Notes under the pieces: model-generated
Databases searched by the model: none
What the model was told of the DNA's origin: nothing
Seen by the model: the letters and a program-made list of their open reading frames with translations, nothing else
Made by a program: the position numbers and the translations under genes
From: Bacteroides graminisolvens DSM 19988 = JCM 15093
GTDB lineage: Bacteria; Bacteroidota; Bacteroidia; Bacteroidales; Bacteroidaceae
Direction: 5' to 3'
DNA length: 64,000 nucleotides
Assembly: GCF_000428125.1 (NCBI RefSeq)
Contig: NZ_ATZI01000001.1
Span: forward strand, 930,001-994,000
Shown here: positions 17,612 to 27,614 of the stretch, one piece after another
Layout of the letters: each line of letters begins with the position of its first letter
Position numbering within the stretch: position 1 is the first letter of the stretch

Positions 17612-18511
17612 TTGAATCTTCTGTTTGATGTAAGTCAGGATGTCTTCTTCCTGATTCGGGTGAAACCAGCGTATTTCTTCGTCGCGTTTAAACCAGGTCA
17701 TCTGTTTGCGTGAATAGATTCGTGAGTTTTGCTTGATTTTATCTATGGCAAAAGGGAGTGCCCATTCACCGTCAAGGTAATTGAATAGCTCTTTGTATCC
17801 TACGGTGTTCAGTGAATTAAGTTGTCGGTAGGGGTATACTTGTTTGACTTCATCAAGCAGTCCTTGTTCCATCATGATGTCGACACGTTGGTTGATACGG
17901 GCGTAAAGTTCTTCACGATCGCGGGTCAGCCCAATCTTTATCATGCGGAAAGGACGTGTTTTCTTTTCTTGTGTGCGGAATGAGGTATATGTTTTTCCGG
18001 TCATATAGCATATCTCCAACGCATGAATAACGCGCTTGTGGTTCTTAAGGTCTACAATCTTATAATAATCGGGATCAAGCAATTTTAACTCGGCGCACAA
18101 TTGCTCCAAGCCTTCTTTTTCATATCGTTCAAGCAAAGTCTTGCGGGTTTCTTCATCTACAGTGGGGATGTCATCGATACCTTTGCAAACGGCATCAACG
18201 TACATCATGGAGCCTCCTGTCAGAATGACTACATCCTTTGTTTGGAATAAATGATCAAGTAATTTTAGAGCGTCTTCTTCGTATTGGGCGGCACTGTAGT
18301 AGTCTGTTAATTGCAGTGTGCCTATAAAATGATGAGGAACCCGTTGCAGCTCCTCAGGTGTTGGGGCGGCTGTACCTATTTTGAGATTGGCGTACAGCTG
18401 CCGGGAATCTGCAGATACAATTTCGGTACCGAAGTTTTCAGCGATACGTAAACTGAGTTCTGTTTTCCCGACACCTGTAGGGCCTATTATAACAAGCAGG
18501 TTTTTTGCCAT
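17606..18511 (-). CDS. miaA: tRNA dimethylallyltransferase MiaA
   Basis: Transfers a dimethylallyl group to A37 of tRNAs that read codons starting with U. Visible features are the P-loop [11 protein letters not shown] at residues 10-20, the [19 protein letters not shown] motif, HHFIG, and the DxxxxxxxxFxxxAxxxI-type central segment ([17 protein letters not shown]). Its length of 301 residues is normal. The ATG overlaps the last base of the upstream pRiA4b ORF-3-like gene, and it is the last gene of the lpxD-lpxC/fabZ-lpxA run. Confidence 0.96.
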   Translation of the reverse strand: MAKNLLVIIGPTGVGKTELSLRIAENFGTEIVSADSRQLYANLKIGTAAPTPEELQRVPHHFIGTLQLTDYYSAAQYEEDALKLLDHLFQTKDVVILTGGSMMYVDAVCKGIDDIPTVDEETRKTLLERYEKEGLEQLCAELKLLDPDYYKIVDLKNHKRVIHALEICYMTGKTYTSFRTQEKKTRPFRMIKIGLTRDREELYARINQRVDIMMEQGLLDEVKQVYPYRQLNSLNTVGYKELFNYLDGEWALPFAIDKIKQNSRIYSRKQMTWFKRDEEIRWFHPNQEEDILTYIKQKIQL

Positions 18512-19071
18512 TAAAGACGATCTTCTTCGAATGAACCTCCGGCAGTATCTCCGTTCAAACCTTCAAATCCTTCCGGATCAAACTCATCAATGTCAAAATC
18601 CTGGTCACCGTAGAAGTTTTCATCCAGGTCCATAGAACTGTTGGTGAGAGCCATTTCCTCAAAATCCACCGTTTGTTTGGGAGGATTTCCTTCTTTCTTT
18701 GTGCATTTGGCTGCTTTTATTTCTTTTCCTGTGATGATTTCAGAAAGTTCAATAAAGAAACAACGCTCTGTCATGTAATCGAATACATAAAGAAGTTTCT
18801 GCTTTTCATCTTCAATGAGTTCACTCAACGGGGTTTCTTTCATTACCCAGCTGTCGATTTCGGGGTTATCATCCATTTCTTCAAGGGTGACTTCCTTTTC
18901 TTTTTCCCAATCATCATCACAGATGAAGAAGGATGTCATCTGATCTGCTTTATAATCAACAGATTTCAGTATGGCCTCATGCAATTCGAAAAACGTTGCT
19001 TCCGGATCAATCTGTATTTCTCTGACAAAGTCATCGGCTTCATCGGATATTATGGTAAATCTGTATATCAT
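18511..19071 (-). CDS. Plasmid pRiA4b ORF-3-like family protein
   Basis: Residues 1-110 match the PRiA4_ORF3 (IS1096 TnpR-like) fold: [37 protein letters not shown] is the usual strand-strand-helix start, followed by an aromatic FFICDDDW strand and a [13 protein letters not shown] strand. The C-terminal third is acidic and low in complexity ([30 protein letters not shown]). Function is unknown; although the name comes from plasmid and IS loci, nothing mobile is seen here. It sits 8 nt after lpxA and overlaps miaA by 1 nt, so it is embedded in an essential operon. Confidence 0.82.
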   Translation of the reverse strand: MIYRFTIISDEADDFVREIQIDPEATFFELHEAILKSVDYKADQMTSFFICDDDWEKEKEVTLEEMDDNPEIDSWVMKETPLSELIEDEKQKLLYVFDYMTERCFFIELSEIITGKEIKAAKCTKKEGNPPKQTVDFEEMALTNSSMDLDENFYGDQDFDIDEFDPEGFEGLNGDTAGGSFEEDRL

Positions 19072-19079
19072 AGTTGTTA

Positions 19080-19847
19080 TTATTTGATAATTCCTCTTTC
19101 TGATGAACGTACAAAATCAACAATATATTGAATCTCGGGTGTCATTTCCACTTCCGCTTCAACCTTTTGAAGTGCATCCGATATATTCAAACCGCTTTGA
19201 TAGATAATACGGTAAGTATTGTGGATGTTCTCTATGATTTCGTTTGAAAAACCACGGCGACGAAGGCCAATGATATTAATTCCGCAGTAAGCGATAGGAT
19301 CACGACCGGCAACGATGTAGGGTGGGATGTCTTTGCTAAAGCGACTTCCGCCTTGTACCATTACATAACCTCCTACGTGACAGAACTGGTGCATTAAAAT
19401 AGCTGCACTAATGATGGCATGGTCATCAATCACAATTTCGCCAGCCATTTTAGTTGCATTGCCGATAATGCATCCGTTTCCGATTTGTGCATCATGAGCT
19501 ACGTGTACGCCTTCCATCAGGAGGTTGCCACTACCTACTTTGGTAATGCCTTTAGCGGCTGTACCTCTGTTGATTGTTACATTTTCTCTAATCAGGTTGT
19601 TGTCACCGATTTCTGCTGTTGTTTCTTCTCCTTTGAACTTTAGGTCTTGCGGTACTGCACCAATGACGGCACCTGGAAATATGGTGTTACCACTACCAAT
19701 TCGAGATCCGTACAAGATGTTCACATTGGGCATAATCTTATTGTTGTCACCAATAATCACATTCTTGTCAACGTATACAAAAGGACCAATCTCTACGTTT
19801 TCACCGATTTTTGCTTCGGGATGAATATACGCTAAGGGACTTATCAT
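19080..19847 (-). CDS. lpxA: UDP-N-acetylglucosamine acyltransferase LpxA
   Basis: The first enzyme of lipid A synthesis moves a 3-hydroxyacyl chain from ACP to UDP-GlcNAc. The N-terminal two thirds consist of hexapeptide repeats of the left-handed beta-helix (IHPEAKIGENVEIGPFVYV..), with the catalytic His in VHVAHDAQIGN and GGxxxFxKDIPPYI-type segment after it; the C-terminal helices include GLRRRGFSNE. The length (255) is standard. The gene lies 9 nt downstream of lpxC/fabZ and is clearly part of the same transcript. Confidence 0.97.
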   Translation of the reverse strand: MISPLAYIHPEAKIGENVEIGPFVYVDKNVIIGDNNKIMPNVNILYGSRIGSGNTIFPGAVIGAVPQDLKFKGEETTAEIGDNNLIRENVTINRGTAAKGITKVGSGNLLMEGVHVAHDAQIGNGCIIGNATKMAGEIVIDDHAIISAAILMHQFCHVGGYVMVQGGSRFSKDIPPYIVAGRDPIAYCGINIIGLRRRGFSNEIIENIHNTYRIIYQSGLNISDALQKVEAEVEMTPEIQYIVDFVRSSERGIIK

Positions 19848-19856
19848 GCTATAATT

Positions 19857-21242
19857 TTATTTGTTTTTTACTATTTGTGCCATGAACTCTGCTTCACATA
19901 CCACTTTTTCGCCTACAAAAGCATATCCTTTCATGGTAGAAATTCCTCTGCGGATAGGTGACAGAAGCTCAACACGGAAGATGAGCGTATCACCGGGAAC
20001 TACTTTCTGGCGGAATTTAACTCCGTCAATCTTCATGAAGTAAGTAGAGTAACGATCGGGATCATCGACCGAGTTGAGAACAAGAAGTCCTCCAACCTGC
20101 GCCATCGCCTCAACCTGCAGTACACCGGGCATAACAGGTTCTTCTGGGAAGTGTCCCTGGAAGAAGGGCTCGTTAACTGTTACTCCTTTTACACCAACAA
20201 TATAGTTCGCTCCGATTTCGATTACTTTATCTACCAATTGGAATGGGTAACGGTGGGGCAGTAATTCGCGTATGCGGTTGACATCCATAACTGGTGCTTC
20301 GTTGCAATTATAGGTTGGAGCCTGTATTTCATGCAAGCGGATTTCTTTGCGCATTTGGCGTGCAAACTTGTTGTTTACAGTGTGTCCCGGGCGGGTGGCA
20401 ATAATCCTTCCCTTGATGGGTTTACCAATAAGTGCCAAGTCACCAATTACATCGAGTAGCTTATGGCGGGCGCATTCATTAGCCCATACAAGTGGTTTGT
20501 GATTGATATATCCTAACTCACTGGCATCCATGTGGGGTACACCCATAACGTCGGCCAGTTTGTCATAACTTTCCTGAGACATTTTACGTTCGTAGATAAC
20601 GATGGCGTTATCTAAGTCGCCACCTTTAATCAGTCCGGCAGACAGTAACGGCTCAATTTCTCTAACAAAAACAAAAGTGCGGCTTGCCGCTATTTCTGTA
20701 GGGAATTTGCTCATGTCTTCTAATGTAGCAAACTGATTAGGAATGATTGTTGAATCATATGAAACAAGTACATTCAAGCTAAAATTCTCATCGGGTAGCA
20801 CAATGATGGAAGAGCCGGTTGCTTCATCACGGAACTCTATTTTAGATTTAATGATGTAGAAGTCTTTCACCGCATTCTGTTCCTCTATTCCTACGCGATC
20901 AATCTCTTGTACGTAGTATTGTGCACTTCCGTCAAGAATAGGAAATTCAGGACCGTTCACCTGGATCAAGCAGTTATCTATGCCTAAAGCATAAAGGGCA
21001 GCCATACCATGCTCTATTGTGCTGACTCTAGCTTCTCCTTTTGCCAATACTGTACCTCGGGTTGTTTCCACAACATTATCAGCCACAGCATCTATAATTG
21101 GTTGCCCCTCCATATCAACACGTTGTATTTTGTACCCATGATTGTCTGGAGCAGGGTTGAAGGTTACGGTGAGTTCAAGCCCGGTGTGAAGACCTTTTCC
21201 ACTTAGCGAAAAGCTATCTTTCAGTGTTTTTTGTTTCAACAT
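19857..21242 (-). CDS. lpxC/fabZ: Bifunctional UDP-3-O-acyl-GlcNAc deacetylase / 3-hydroxyacyl-ACP dehydratase
   Basis: A natural fusion seen throughout the Bacteroidetes. Residues 1 to about 300 are LpxC: zinc ligands are His78 in STIEHGMAAL and the H...D of ARHKLLDVIGDLALIG, which commits UDP-acyl-GlcNAc to lipid A. Residues about 315-461 are FabZ: LPHRYPFQLVDKVIE with catalytic His region and FQGHFPEEPVMPGVLQVEAMAQ with the catalytic Glu. The fusion couples lipid A and fatty-acid elongation. The two domains join without a frameshift signature. It lies 3 nt after lpxD and 9 nt before lpxA. Confidence 0.97.
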   Translation of the reverse strand: MLKQKTLKDSFSLSGKGLHTGLELTVTFNPAPDNHGYKIQRVDMEGQPIIDAVADNVVETTRGTVLAKGEARVSTIEHGMAALYALGIDNCLIQVNGPEFPILDGSAQYYVQEIDRVGIEEQNAVKDFYIIKSKIEFRDEATGSSIIVLPDENFSLNVLVSYDSTIIPNQFATLEDMSKFPTEIAASRTFVFVREIEPLLSAGLIKGGDLDNAIVIYERKMSQESYDKLADVMGVPHMDASELGYINHKPLVWANECARHKLLDVIGDLALIGKPIKGRIIATRPGHTVNNKFARQMRKEIRLHEIQAPTYNCNEAPVMDVNRIRELLPHRYPFQLVDKVIEIGANYIVGVKGVTVNEPFFQGHFPEEPVMPGVLQVEAMAQVGGLLVLNSVDDPDRYSTYFMKIDGVKFRQKVVPGDTLIFRVELLSPIRRGISTMKGYAFVGEKVVCEAEFMAQIVKNK

Positions 21243-21245
21243 CGT

Positions 21246-22286
21246 TTACTTATTTAATTGTTGTTTTAATTCTTCTAATTCTCTGCGTAGTGCATGGACT
21301 TCTGTATACATTTCAGGTAGTTTCTTGTATGCAACAGATGCTTTGAAGTACTTTTTGGCATCAAATGCAGGCGAACCCATTATCTGAGAACCCGACGCTA
21401 CATTTCCCGGTATACCCGATTGAGCAGCAATACTTACTTTATCGCCAATCTTGGCATGTCCGGCAAGTCCTACTTGACCGCCAATCATACACCATTCTCC
21501 CACTTTGGTTGAACCGGCTATACCAGCCTGCGCGGCCATCACGGTATGTGAACCAATCTCGTCATTATGAGCAATCTGTATTAAGTTATCCAGTTTGACT
21601 CCTTTGCGAATGACGGTAGCTCCCATGGTAGCCCTGTCGACACAAGTATTGGCACCTATTTCTACGCTATCTTCCAGAATGACGATTCCTATTTGAGGGA
21701 TTTTTTCATATCCATCGGGAGTAGGGGCAAAGCCAAATCCGTCGGCTCCAATAACGACTCCTGAGTGTAGTATGCATGCATTACCTATGCGACAATCGTG
21801 GTATATGCTTACGTTGGAGTAAACAGTACAATGGTTCCCTACAGTAACTCCATCGCCAAGATATGCATGTGGATAAATTAATGTATCGTCTCCCACAATA
21901 CAATTTTCACCAATATAGGCAAAGGGGCCAATGTATACGTTTTTGCCTATCTGCGCTGTTGATGATACGTATGCCAATGAATGTATTCCTTGTTTTTTGG
22001 GCTTGCTCATTTCATACATGTTAAGTAGCTTTGCCAAACTCTCATAGGCATTATCTACCTTAATTAAGGTAGCTTTTATCTCATGTTCGGGGATGAAATC
22101 TTTGTTTACTAACACAATGCTTGACTGTGTTGTATATATATAAGAGGTATATTTGGGGTTAGCCAAAAAAGAAATGGCACCCGGTATTCCTTCTTCAATT
22201 TTAGCAAATGTATGCACGGTTGCATTCTCGTCGCCAAGAATTTCACCCTGTATAAATGTTGCTATTTGCTTAGCTGAAAATTCCAT
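21246..22286 (-). CDS. lpxD: UDP-3-O-(3-hydroxyacyl)glucosamine N-acyltransferase LpxD
   Basis: Adds the second primary acyl chain in lipid A synthesis. The N-terminal uridine-binding domain (about residues 1-100, [21 protein letters not shown]) precedes a long hexapeptide beta-helix ([22 protein letters not shown]...), with the catalytic His in [14 protein letters not shown] and a C-terminal coiled helix ([22 protein letters not shown]). At 346 residues it is standard. It is the first gene of the lpx run; a TATATTTG -7-like sequence on the minus strand at 22449-22456, inside the end of the HD gene, could be its promoter. Confidence 0.97.
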   Translation of the reverse strand: MEFSAKQIATFIQGEILGDENATVHTFAKIEEGIPGAISFLANPKYTSYIYTTQSSIVLVNKDFIPEHEIKATLIKVDNAYESLAKLLNMYEMSKPKKQGIHSLAYVSSTAQIGKNVYIGPFAYIGENCIVGDDTLIYPHAYLGDGVTVGNHCTVYSNVSIYHDCRIGNACILHSGVVIGADGFGFAPTPDGYEKIPQIGIVILEDSVEIGANTCVDRATMGATVIRKGVKLDNLIQIAHNDEIGSHTVMAAQAGIAGSTKVGEWCMIGGQVGLAGHAKIGDKVSIAAQSGIPGNVASGSQIMGSPAFDAKKYFKASVAYKKLPEMYTEVHALRRELEELKQQLNK

Positions 22287-22429
22287 TTTATATTTTCTTG
22301 TTGTATAGTTCTATCCTTATATTTGCTGTTCGGGGTCGGAGACATATTGTTTCACGACAGCATATCAGGGCGCAAATAACGGATTTTTTTTTTATATTAC
22401 CTTATTCTTCATTGAATATTTTACAGTAC

Positions 22430-23656
22430 CTAGGCAAAACGATAGTAACAAATATAATACTTCTTTACTTTTTTAGAAAGCATAGAAAAATTGAGCATAT
22501 CTGATGCTTCTGCTATATTTTTTATCGTTCCATCTGGATATATGATATCAATACTATCATCATCCGGATTGTACATGTGATTCTCAATGCTGGGGGTAGA
22601 GACAAAATAACCGGCTTCTTTCAAGCTGATATTTAGTTTTTGACTGATGTGATAAGTTAATTCCTTTTTGCGTTCTGGGCTAATAGGATCGGTTGATATT
22701 TCCACTTTGAATATGTTCCGATTTATGATGGCGTTACTTAATGTTGACAATACCTTGTCTGGATGTGATCCCCATACCTTTAAAGAGGTCCAAATGTCAT
22801 TGTCGTCGAGCTGAATAAAGTGCTCCAGACAATTGGGGTTGTTGTGAAATTCTTCAGGTCCGATATGGTTGTACAAGAAAAAACGAAGGGCCGGTGAAGC
22901 AAATAGTTCAGTTCCTTGCGCAGCCAATTCTTTGGCACGAAGCAGTACGCTAATCAACATACGTTCATAAGCCACTGATGTTTTGTGCAGGTAAACCTGC
23001 CAATACATGAGGCGACGCGCAGTCAGAAAATTCTCAATGGAATAAATTCCTTTGGCTTCTAAAGCAAGCTGATCATCTTTCACCTGAAGCATCTCAATGA
23101 TACGTGCAGAACCGATACTGCCTTCGGATACACCGGTGTAAAAACTGTCACGTTTTAAATAATCCAGACGGTCCATGTCAAGTTGCCCGCTAACCATTTG
23201 ATGCAGGAACTTCTTTGGATATTCATCTTTGAATATTTGAATGGCTAAACTGAGCTGACCATTCATTTCCTTGTTCATGCGTTCCATGAGCATCAAAGAT
23301 ATTTTTTCGTGAGAAACATGGTGCACCAACGTGTTTTCAAGTACATGAGAAAAGGGACCGTGTCCGATGTCATGTAAGAGAATGGCTATTTTAACAGCTT
23401 CTGCTTCGCTGTCGAATATGAAGTTTCCTTTTGCAGTGAGTTGCGTGATGGCTTGCTGCATTAAATGATAGGCACCCAGCGAATGCTGAAAACGTGTGTG
23501 TTGGGCGCCCGGATAAACAACAAACGAAAGTCCCATTTGCTTGATGCGGTTGAGGCGTTGCACAATAGGATGTCGCACAATGTCGTACAACAATCCTTTT
23601 GGGATGTTTATAAACCCGAATACCGGGTCGTTGATAATCTTTCGTTTATTGTTCAT
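22430..23656 (-). CDS. HD-domain phosphohydrolase (dGTPase/SAMHD1-like family)
   Basis: The HD metal site is complete: HTRFQHSLGAYHLM supplies the first His, LLHDIGHGPFSH the HD pair and QLDMDRLDYLKRDSFYTG the last Asp. The sequence resembles the YwfO/SAMHD1-type branch of HD hydrolases, which act on deoxynucleoside triphosphates. Length is 408 residues. The product would be cytoplasmic. It is upstream of lpxD on the same strand with a 143-bp gap, so co-transcription is uncertain. Confidence 0.85.
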   Translation of the reverse strand: MNNKRKIINDPVFGFINIPKGLLYDIVRHPIVQRLNRIKQMGLSFVVYPGAQHTRFQHSLGAYHLMQQAITQLTAKGNFIFDSEAEAVKIAILLHDIGHGPFSHVLENTLVHHVSHEKISLMLMERMNKEMNGQLSLAIQIFKDEYPKKFLHQMVSGQLDMDRLDYLKRDSFYTGVSEGSIGSARIIEMLQVKDDQLALEAKGIYSIENFLTARRLMYWQVYLHKTSVAYERMLISVLLRAKELAAQGTELFASPALRFFLYNHIGPEEFHNNPNCLEHFIQLDDNDIWTSLKVWGSHPDKVLSTLSNAIINRNIFKVEISTDPISPERKKELTYHISQKLNISLKEAGYFVSTPSIENHMYNPDDDSIDIIYPDGTIKNIAEASDMLNFSMLSKKVKKYYICYYRFA

Positions 23657-23700
23657 TGTCTTTTATGCTGCTACTCGGATTAAGTATCTGAGACTACGGC

Positions 23701-24525
23701 TCAAACAAGTCGTTTCAACTCTATTGCCATTTGTTCCTGCACTTCTTTTGCGGCTTTTCGGGCTGCTTCTGCAAAAAGCTCTGTCTTGTCAGCATAGATG
23801 ATTGCTCTGGAGGAGTTGACTATCAGTCCGCACATATTATTCATGCCGTATTTGCAAACTTCTTCTAAGGAACCTCCCTGTGCACCAACGCCGGGTACGA
23901 GTAAGAAATGGTTGGGAGCGTACTTGCGGATTTCAGTGAACATTTCGCCTTGAGTGGCACCCACTACATACATCATTTGCTCGTCATTGGCCCATTCTTG
24001 TGACTTTTTAAGTACTTTTTCGAAGAGTCGTTCTCCGTTGCTATCTACCGTAAGTTGAAAATCTTGTGAGCCTTTGTTAGAAGTCAGCGCTAACAATATA
24101 ACCCATTTTTCCGGATAGATAAGGAACGGTTTTACGCTGTCTTCACCCATGTAAGGAGCTACGGTTACCGAATCAATATTCAGTTCATCGAAGAATGAGC
24201 GAGCGTACATTTCACTTGTATTCCCAATATCTCCTCGTTTGGCATCAGCAATAATGAACTGATCGGGATAATTCTCTTTGATGTATCTTATTGTTTTTTC
24301 AAAAGACACCCAGCCTTTAACTCCCATACTTTCGTAAAAAGCTAAATTGGGTTTAAAAGCGATGCACAAATCAGCAGTGGCATCAATAATGGCTTTGTTA
24401 AAAGCAAAAATAGGATCTTCTTCTTTTAATAAGTGCTCAGGAATCTTCTTTATGTCAGTATCTAGTCCTACACACAAGAAAGATTGTTTACGTTTGATGT
24501 TTTCAAATAATTGCTGTTTATTCAT
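23701..24525 (-). CDS. pyrF: Orotidine 5'-phosphate decarboxylase PyrF
   Basis: Makes UMP from OMP in pyrimidine synthesis. Residue 1-30 segment [17 protein letters not shown], the catalytic [19 protein letters not shown] (Asp-x-Lys-x-x-D) and the phosphate-binding [17 protein letters not shown] identify the longer type 2 PyrF. The length (274) fits that type. It is downstream of prfA (21-nt gap) on the same strand and is probably part of the purM-prfA-pyrF transcript. Confidence 0.95.
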   Translation of the reverse strand: MNKQQLFENIKRKQSFLCVGLDTDIKKIPEHLLKEEDPIFAFNKAIIDATADLCIAFKPNLAFYESMGVKGWVSFEKTIRYIKENYPDQFIIADAKRGDIGNTSEMYARSFFDELNIDSVTVAPYMGEDSVKPFLIYPEKWVILLALTSNKGSQDFQLTVDSNGERLFEKVLKKSQEWANDEQMMYVVGATQGEMFTEIRKYAPNHFLLVPGVGAQGGSLEEVCKYGMNNMCGLIVNSSRAIIYADKTELFAEAARKAAKEVQEQMAIELKRLV

Positions 24526-24546
24526 TGCTCTGTACTTTTAATAGTC

Positions 24547-25659
24547 CTATAATTCGCTTTCTTTCATTCGTTCTGTGTTCTCGGCTACAATTAGATGGTC
24601 AATACAGTCTTGTATATCTCCTTCCATAAATGCTGCGAGGTTGTAGATGGTATAGTTAATGCGGTGATCGGTGATGCGGCCTTGCGGGTAGTTGTAAGTA
24701 CGAATCTTGGCTGAGCGGTCTCCGGTTGATACCATCGTTTTGCGTTTTGATGCAATGTCGTCAAGGTATTTTTGATGTTCTTTGTCGTATATAAAAGTAC
24801 GCAGACGAGCTAATGCTCTTTCTTTGTTTTTAGGTTGATCACGCGTCTCTGTACACTCAATTAGAATTTCTTCGGGTATGCCGGTGTTCGGATTCTTCCA
24901 TACATAACGAAGGCGTACGCCCGACTCTACTTTATTCACATTTTGTCCACCAGCACCTCCCGAACGGAAAGTGTCCCATTTGATCTCTCCCTCGTTGATG
25001 ACTACATCAAATTCTTCAGCTTCCGGTAAGACGGCTACCGATGCGGCCGATGTATGAACTCGCCCTTGTGTTTCTGTTGCCGGAACCCGTTGTACGCGAT
25101 GTACACCTGATTCATATTTCATGATGCCGTATACATTATCACCTGTAATACTGCAAATGACTTCTTTATAACCGCCAGCTGCTCCTTCGTTACAGCTCGA
25201 AACTTCCATTTTCCATCCTTTGTTTTCGCAATATTTTGCGTACATGCGGAAGAGATCGCCTGCAAATATAGCGGCTTCATCACCTCCTGTACCTCCACGA
25301 ATTTCAAGTATGGCATTCTTGCCGTCTTGTGGATCAGCAGGTACAAGCAATATTTTTATTTCTTCCTCAAGCTCCGGAAGTCTGTTCTGACATATATCTA
25401 ACTCTTCGCGAGCCATGTCACGTAACTCCTGATCTGTTTCGTTAGATATAATTTCTTTGGCTTCATCAATGGTATTGATAGCTTGAATGTATTCATTTCT
25501 CGCTTTCATTAAACCATTCAAATCCTTATACTCTTTGGTGAGCTTTACATATCTTTTCTGGTCGGCTATTACTGCCGGGTCTGTAATGAGGGTAGAAATC
25601 TCTTCAAACCGACTTACTAATCCTTCCAGCTTTTCTAGCAAACTGTTATTTCCTGCCAT
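24547..25659 (-). CDS. prfA: Peptide chain release factor 1
   Basis: Terminates translation at UAA and UAG. The GGQ motif for peptidyl-tRNA hydrolysis is in FRSGGAGGQNVNKVESGVRL (Gly237-Gln239) and the codon-recognition segment includes VPATETQGRVHTSAASVAV. The N-terminal coiled-coil domain and total length (370) are normal. The start is 3 nt after the stop of the purM gene. Confidence 0.96.
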   Translation of the reverse strand: MAGNNSLLEKLEGLVSRFEEISTLITDPAVIADQKRYVKLTKEYKDLNGLMKARNEYIQAINTIDEAKEIISNETDQELRDMAREELDICQNRLPELEEEIKILLVPADPQDGKNAILEIRGGTGGDEAAIFAGDLFRMYAKYCENKGWKMEVSSCNEGAAGGYKEVICSITGDNVYGIMKYESGVHRVQRVPATETQGRVHTSAASVAVLPEAEEFDVVINEGEIKWDTFRSGGAGGQNVNKVESGVRLRYVWKNPNTGIPEEILIECTETRDQPKNKERALARLRTFIYDKEHQKYLDDIASKRKTMVSTGDRSAKIRTYNYPQGRITDHRINYTIYNLAAFMEGDIQDCIDHLIVAENTERMKESEL

Positions 25660-25662
25660 ATT

Positions 25663-26829
25663 TTAATATCTGAATTCGCCGAATTCACTTCTAATAATTA
25701 ACTCTTTTTTATCGCTTTCTTCGACACGGCCTACAATCTGAGCGTCTATCCGGAATGACTTCGAGATATCAATTACTGTCTCAGCATCTTCGGGTGAAAG
25801 ATATACTTCCAAACGGTGTCCCATATTGAATACCTTGTACATTTCAGCCCAATCGGTTCCACTTTGTTCCTGAATCGTTTTAAATAGGGGAGGAACAGGG
25901 AAAAGGTTATCTTTAATGACTCTCACATCGTTTACGAAATGAAGAATTTTAGTTTGAGCACCACCCGAACAATGTACCATTCCATGTATTTTGGAGCGAA
26001 GTTGATCCAATAATTGCTTTACTACAGGAGCGTAGGTACGTGTTGGTGAAAGAACCAGTTTCCCGGCATTTAATGGGGAACCGCTTACTTCGTCTGTTAA
26101 CCTGAGCCCTCCAGAATAAATTAACTCATCGGGTACACCGGCGTCAAAACTTTCCGGATATTTCTGTGCCAGGTATTTAGCGAAAACATCGTGACGGGCT
26201 GAAGTTAAACCATTACTTCCCATACCACCGTTGTATTCCTTTTCATAAGTGGCCTGACCATACGAAGCTAAACCAACAATGACATCTCCCGGACGAATTT
26301 GAGCGTTGTCAATAACGTCGCTTCGTTTCATGCGGCACGTTACTGTGCTGTCAACTATAATGGTTCGAACTAAGTCGCCTACGTCTGCTGTTTCACCTCC
26401 GGTGGCGTAAACTCCAACTCCCATTTCGCGTAGCTCGGCCAGAAGTTCATCCGTTCCGTTTATGATAGCAGAAATAACTTCTCCGGGGATTAGTAATTTG
26501 TTGCGGCCAATTGTTGAAGAAACCAGAATATTGTCTACGGCACCTACACAAAGTAAATCGTCAATGTTCATAATAAGGGCATCCTGAGCTATGCCTTTCC
26601 AAACTGAGAGATCACCGGTCTCTTTCCAGTAAAGATAGGCTAAACTTGATTTTGTACCTGCACCATCGGCATGCATAATGTTGCAGTAATCGGGATCGCC
26701 TCCCAGTATGTCGGGAATAATTTTGCAAAAAGCTTGAGGAAAAATACCTTTATCGATGTTTTTTATGGCATTGTGTACATCTTCTTTAGATGCTGATACG
26801 CCACGTTGCATGTATCGTTGGTTACTCAT
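25663..26829 (-). CDS. purM: AIR synthase (phosphoribosylformylglycinamidine cyclo-ligase)
   Basis: Closes the imidazole ring in purine synthesis. It has the AIRS fold: DADGAGTKSSLAYLYW (nucleotide-binding start), ALIMNIDDLLCVGA, and GGETADVGDLV, then the C-terminal AIRS_C part with GAQTKILHFVNDV. At 388 residues it is longer and more divergent than the proteobacterial enzyme (about 345), which is usual for this phylum. It leads a tight run purM-prfA-pyrF, spaced 3 and 21 nt. Confidence 0.85.
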   Translation of the reverse strand: MSNQRYMQRGVSASKEDVHNAIKNIDKGIFPQAFCKIIPDILGGDPDYCNIMHADGAGTKSSLAYLYWKETGDLSVWKGIAQDALIMNIDDLLCVGAVDNILVSSTIGRNKLLIPGEVISAIINGTDELLAELREMGVGVYATGGETADVGDLVRTIIVDSTVTCRMKRSDVIDNAQIRPGDVIVGLASYGQATYEKEYNGGMGSNGLTSARHDVFAKYLAQKYPESFDAGVPDELIYSGGLRLTDEVSGSPLNAGKLVLSPTRTYAPVVKQLLDQLRSKIHGMVHCSGGAQTKILHFVNDVRVIKDNLFPVPPLFKTIQEQSGTDWAEMYKVFNMGHRLEVYLSPEDAETVIDISKSFRIDAQIVGRVEESDKKELIIRSEFGEFRY

Positions 26830-26928
26830 GAATGGAACATTTTTAATGTATATGCCGCAAAATTACTTCATTTTTCGTTTACAGGCAACTATTTCTGTCA
26901 GATACTCATTTTAGGAATGCATAAATGC

Positions 26929-26972
26929 AGGAAATGGAGGCCGGTTATTATAATAACCGGCCTCCATTTCCT
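26929..26972. terminator. 44-bp perfect palindrome, likely terminator behind lemA
   Basis: The arms (22 bp each, first arm beginning AGGAAATGGAGGCCGG) are exact reverse complements meeting at 26950/26951. It lies between the 3' end of lemA (minus strand, stop at 26998) and the start of purM (26829). In RNA it would form a GC-rich stem with a short AU loop. It has no strong flanking T-tract, so some other role, such as protecting the mRNA end, is possible. Confidence 0.6.
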
Positions 26973-26997
26973 TGTACCTTAAGAAAAGATTATTCTT

Positions 26998-27579
26998 TTA
27001 AAACTCAACCTTGGGTGCCTTTTCTGCTCCTTCTTCAGCTTCGAAGTAGGGACGCTTTTCAAATCCGAACATTCCGGCAAAGATGTTTTTGGGGAATCTG
27101 CGAATGGCCGTATTGTACTCTTTAGCAGCATCGTTGAAGTTTTTACGGGCTACATTTATGCGATTCTCTGTCCCTTCAAGTTGTGCTTGTAGCTCTAAAA
27201 AGTTTTGATTGGCTTTTAGATCAGGATAATTCTCGGTGATAGCCAATAATTTACCTAATGCAGCGCCTATCTCTCCTTGTGCTTTTTGATATTTAGCTAT
27301 AGCTTCGGGAGTAAGGTTCGATGGATCGACTTTCATTTGCGTAGCTTGTGAACGCGCTGCAATAACTCCTTCCAGTGTTTCTTTTTCATGTGAAGCATAT
27401 CCCTTTACTGTATTAACCAAGTTAGGAATCAGGTCGGAACGACGTTGATATTGTGTCTCAACATTGGCCCATTGGTTACTTACATTTTCTTCCATGGATA
27501 CCATACCGTTATAGGAAGATACTGCCCAAATGGCAATGACTGCTATAACAGCTATTAAAATGATAACTGACTTTTTCAT
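26998..27579 (-). CDS. lemA: LemA family protein
   Basis: One N-terminal membrane helix (IILIAVIAVIAIWAVSSYNG) is followed by the LemA helical domain with the hallmark ENVSNQWANVETQYQRRSDLIPNLVNTVKGYASHEK and ENYPDLKANQNFLELQAQLEGTENRI. At 193 residues it has the usual size. The biochemical role of the family is unclear; members are often next to TPM-domain genes, as here. It lies 35 nt downstream of the TPM gene. Confidence 0.93.
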   Translation of the reverse strand: MKKSVIILIAVIAVIAIWAVSSYNGMVSMEENVSNQWANVETQYQRRSDLIPNLVNTVKGYASHEKETLEGVIAARSQATQMKVDPSNLTPEAIAKYQKAQGEIGAALGKLLAITENYPDLKANQNFLELQAQLEGTENRINVARKNFNDAAKEYNTAIRRFPKNIFAGMFGFEKRPYFEAEEGAEKAPKVEF

Positions 27580-27614
27580 ATATTCTTCTCGTTTTAATTA
27601 TTACTATTTATTTT

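Noticed and set aside
18511..19071. Insertion sequence because of the IS1096 TnpR-like family name
   Set aside because: No transposase, inverted repeats or target duplication is visible around it.
19857..21242. Frameshift or assembly fusion of lpxC and fabZ
   Set aside because: Both catalytic sites are complete, the linker is continuous, and this fusion is well known in Bacteroidetes.
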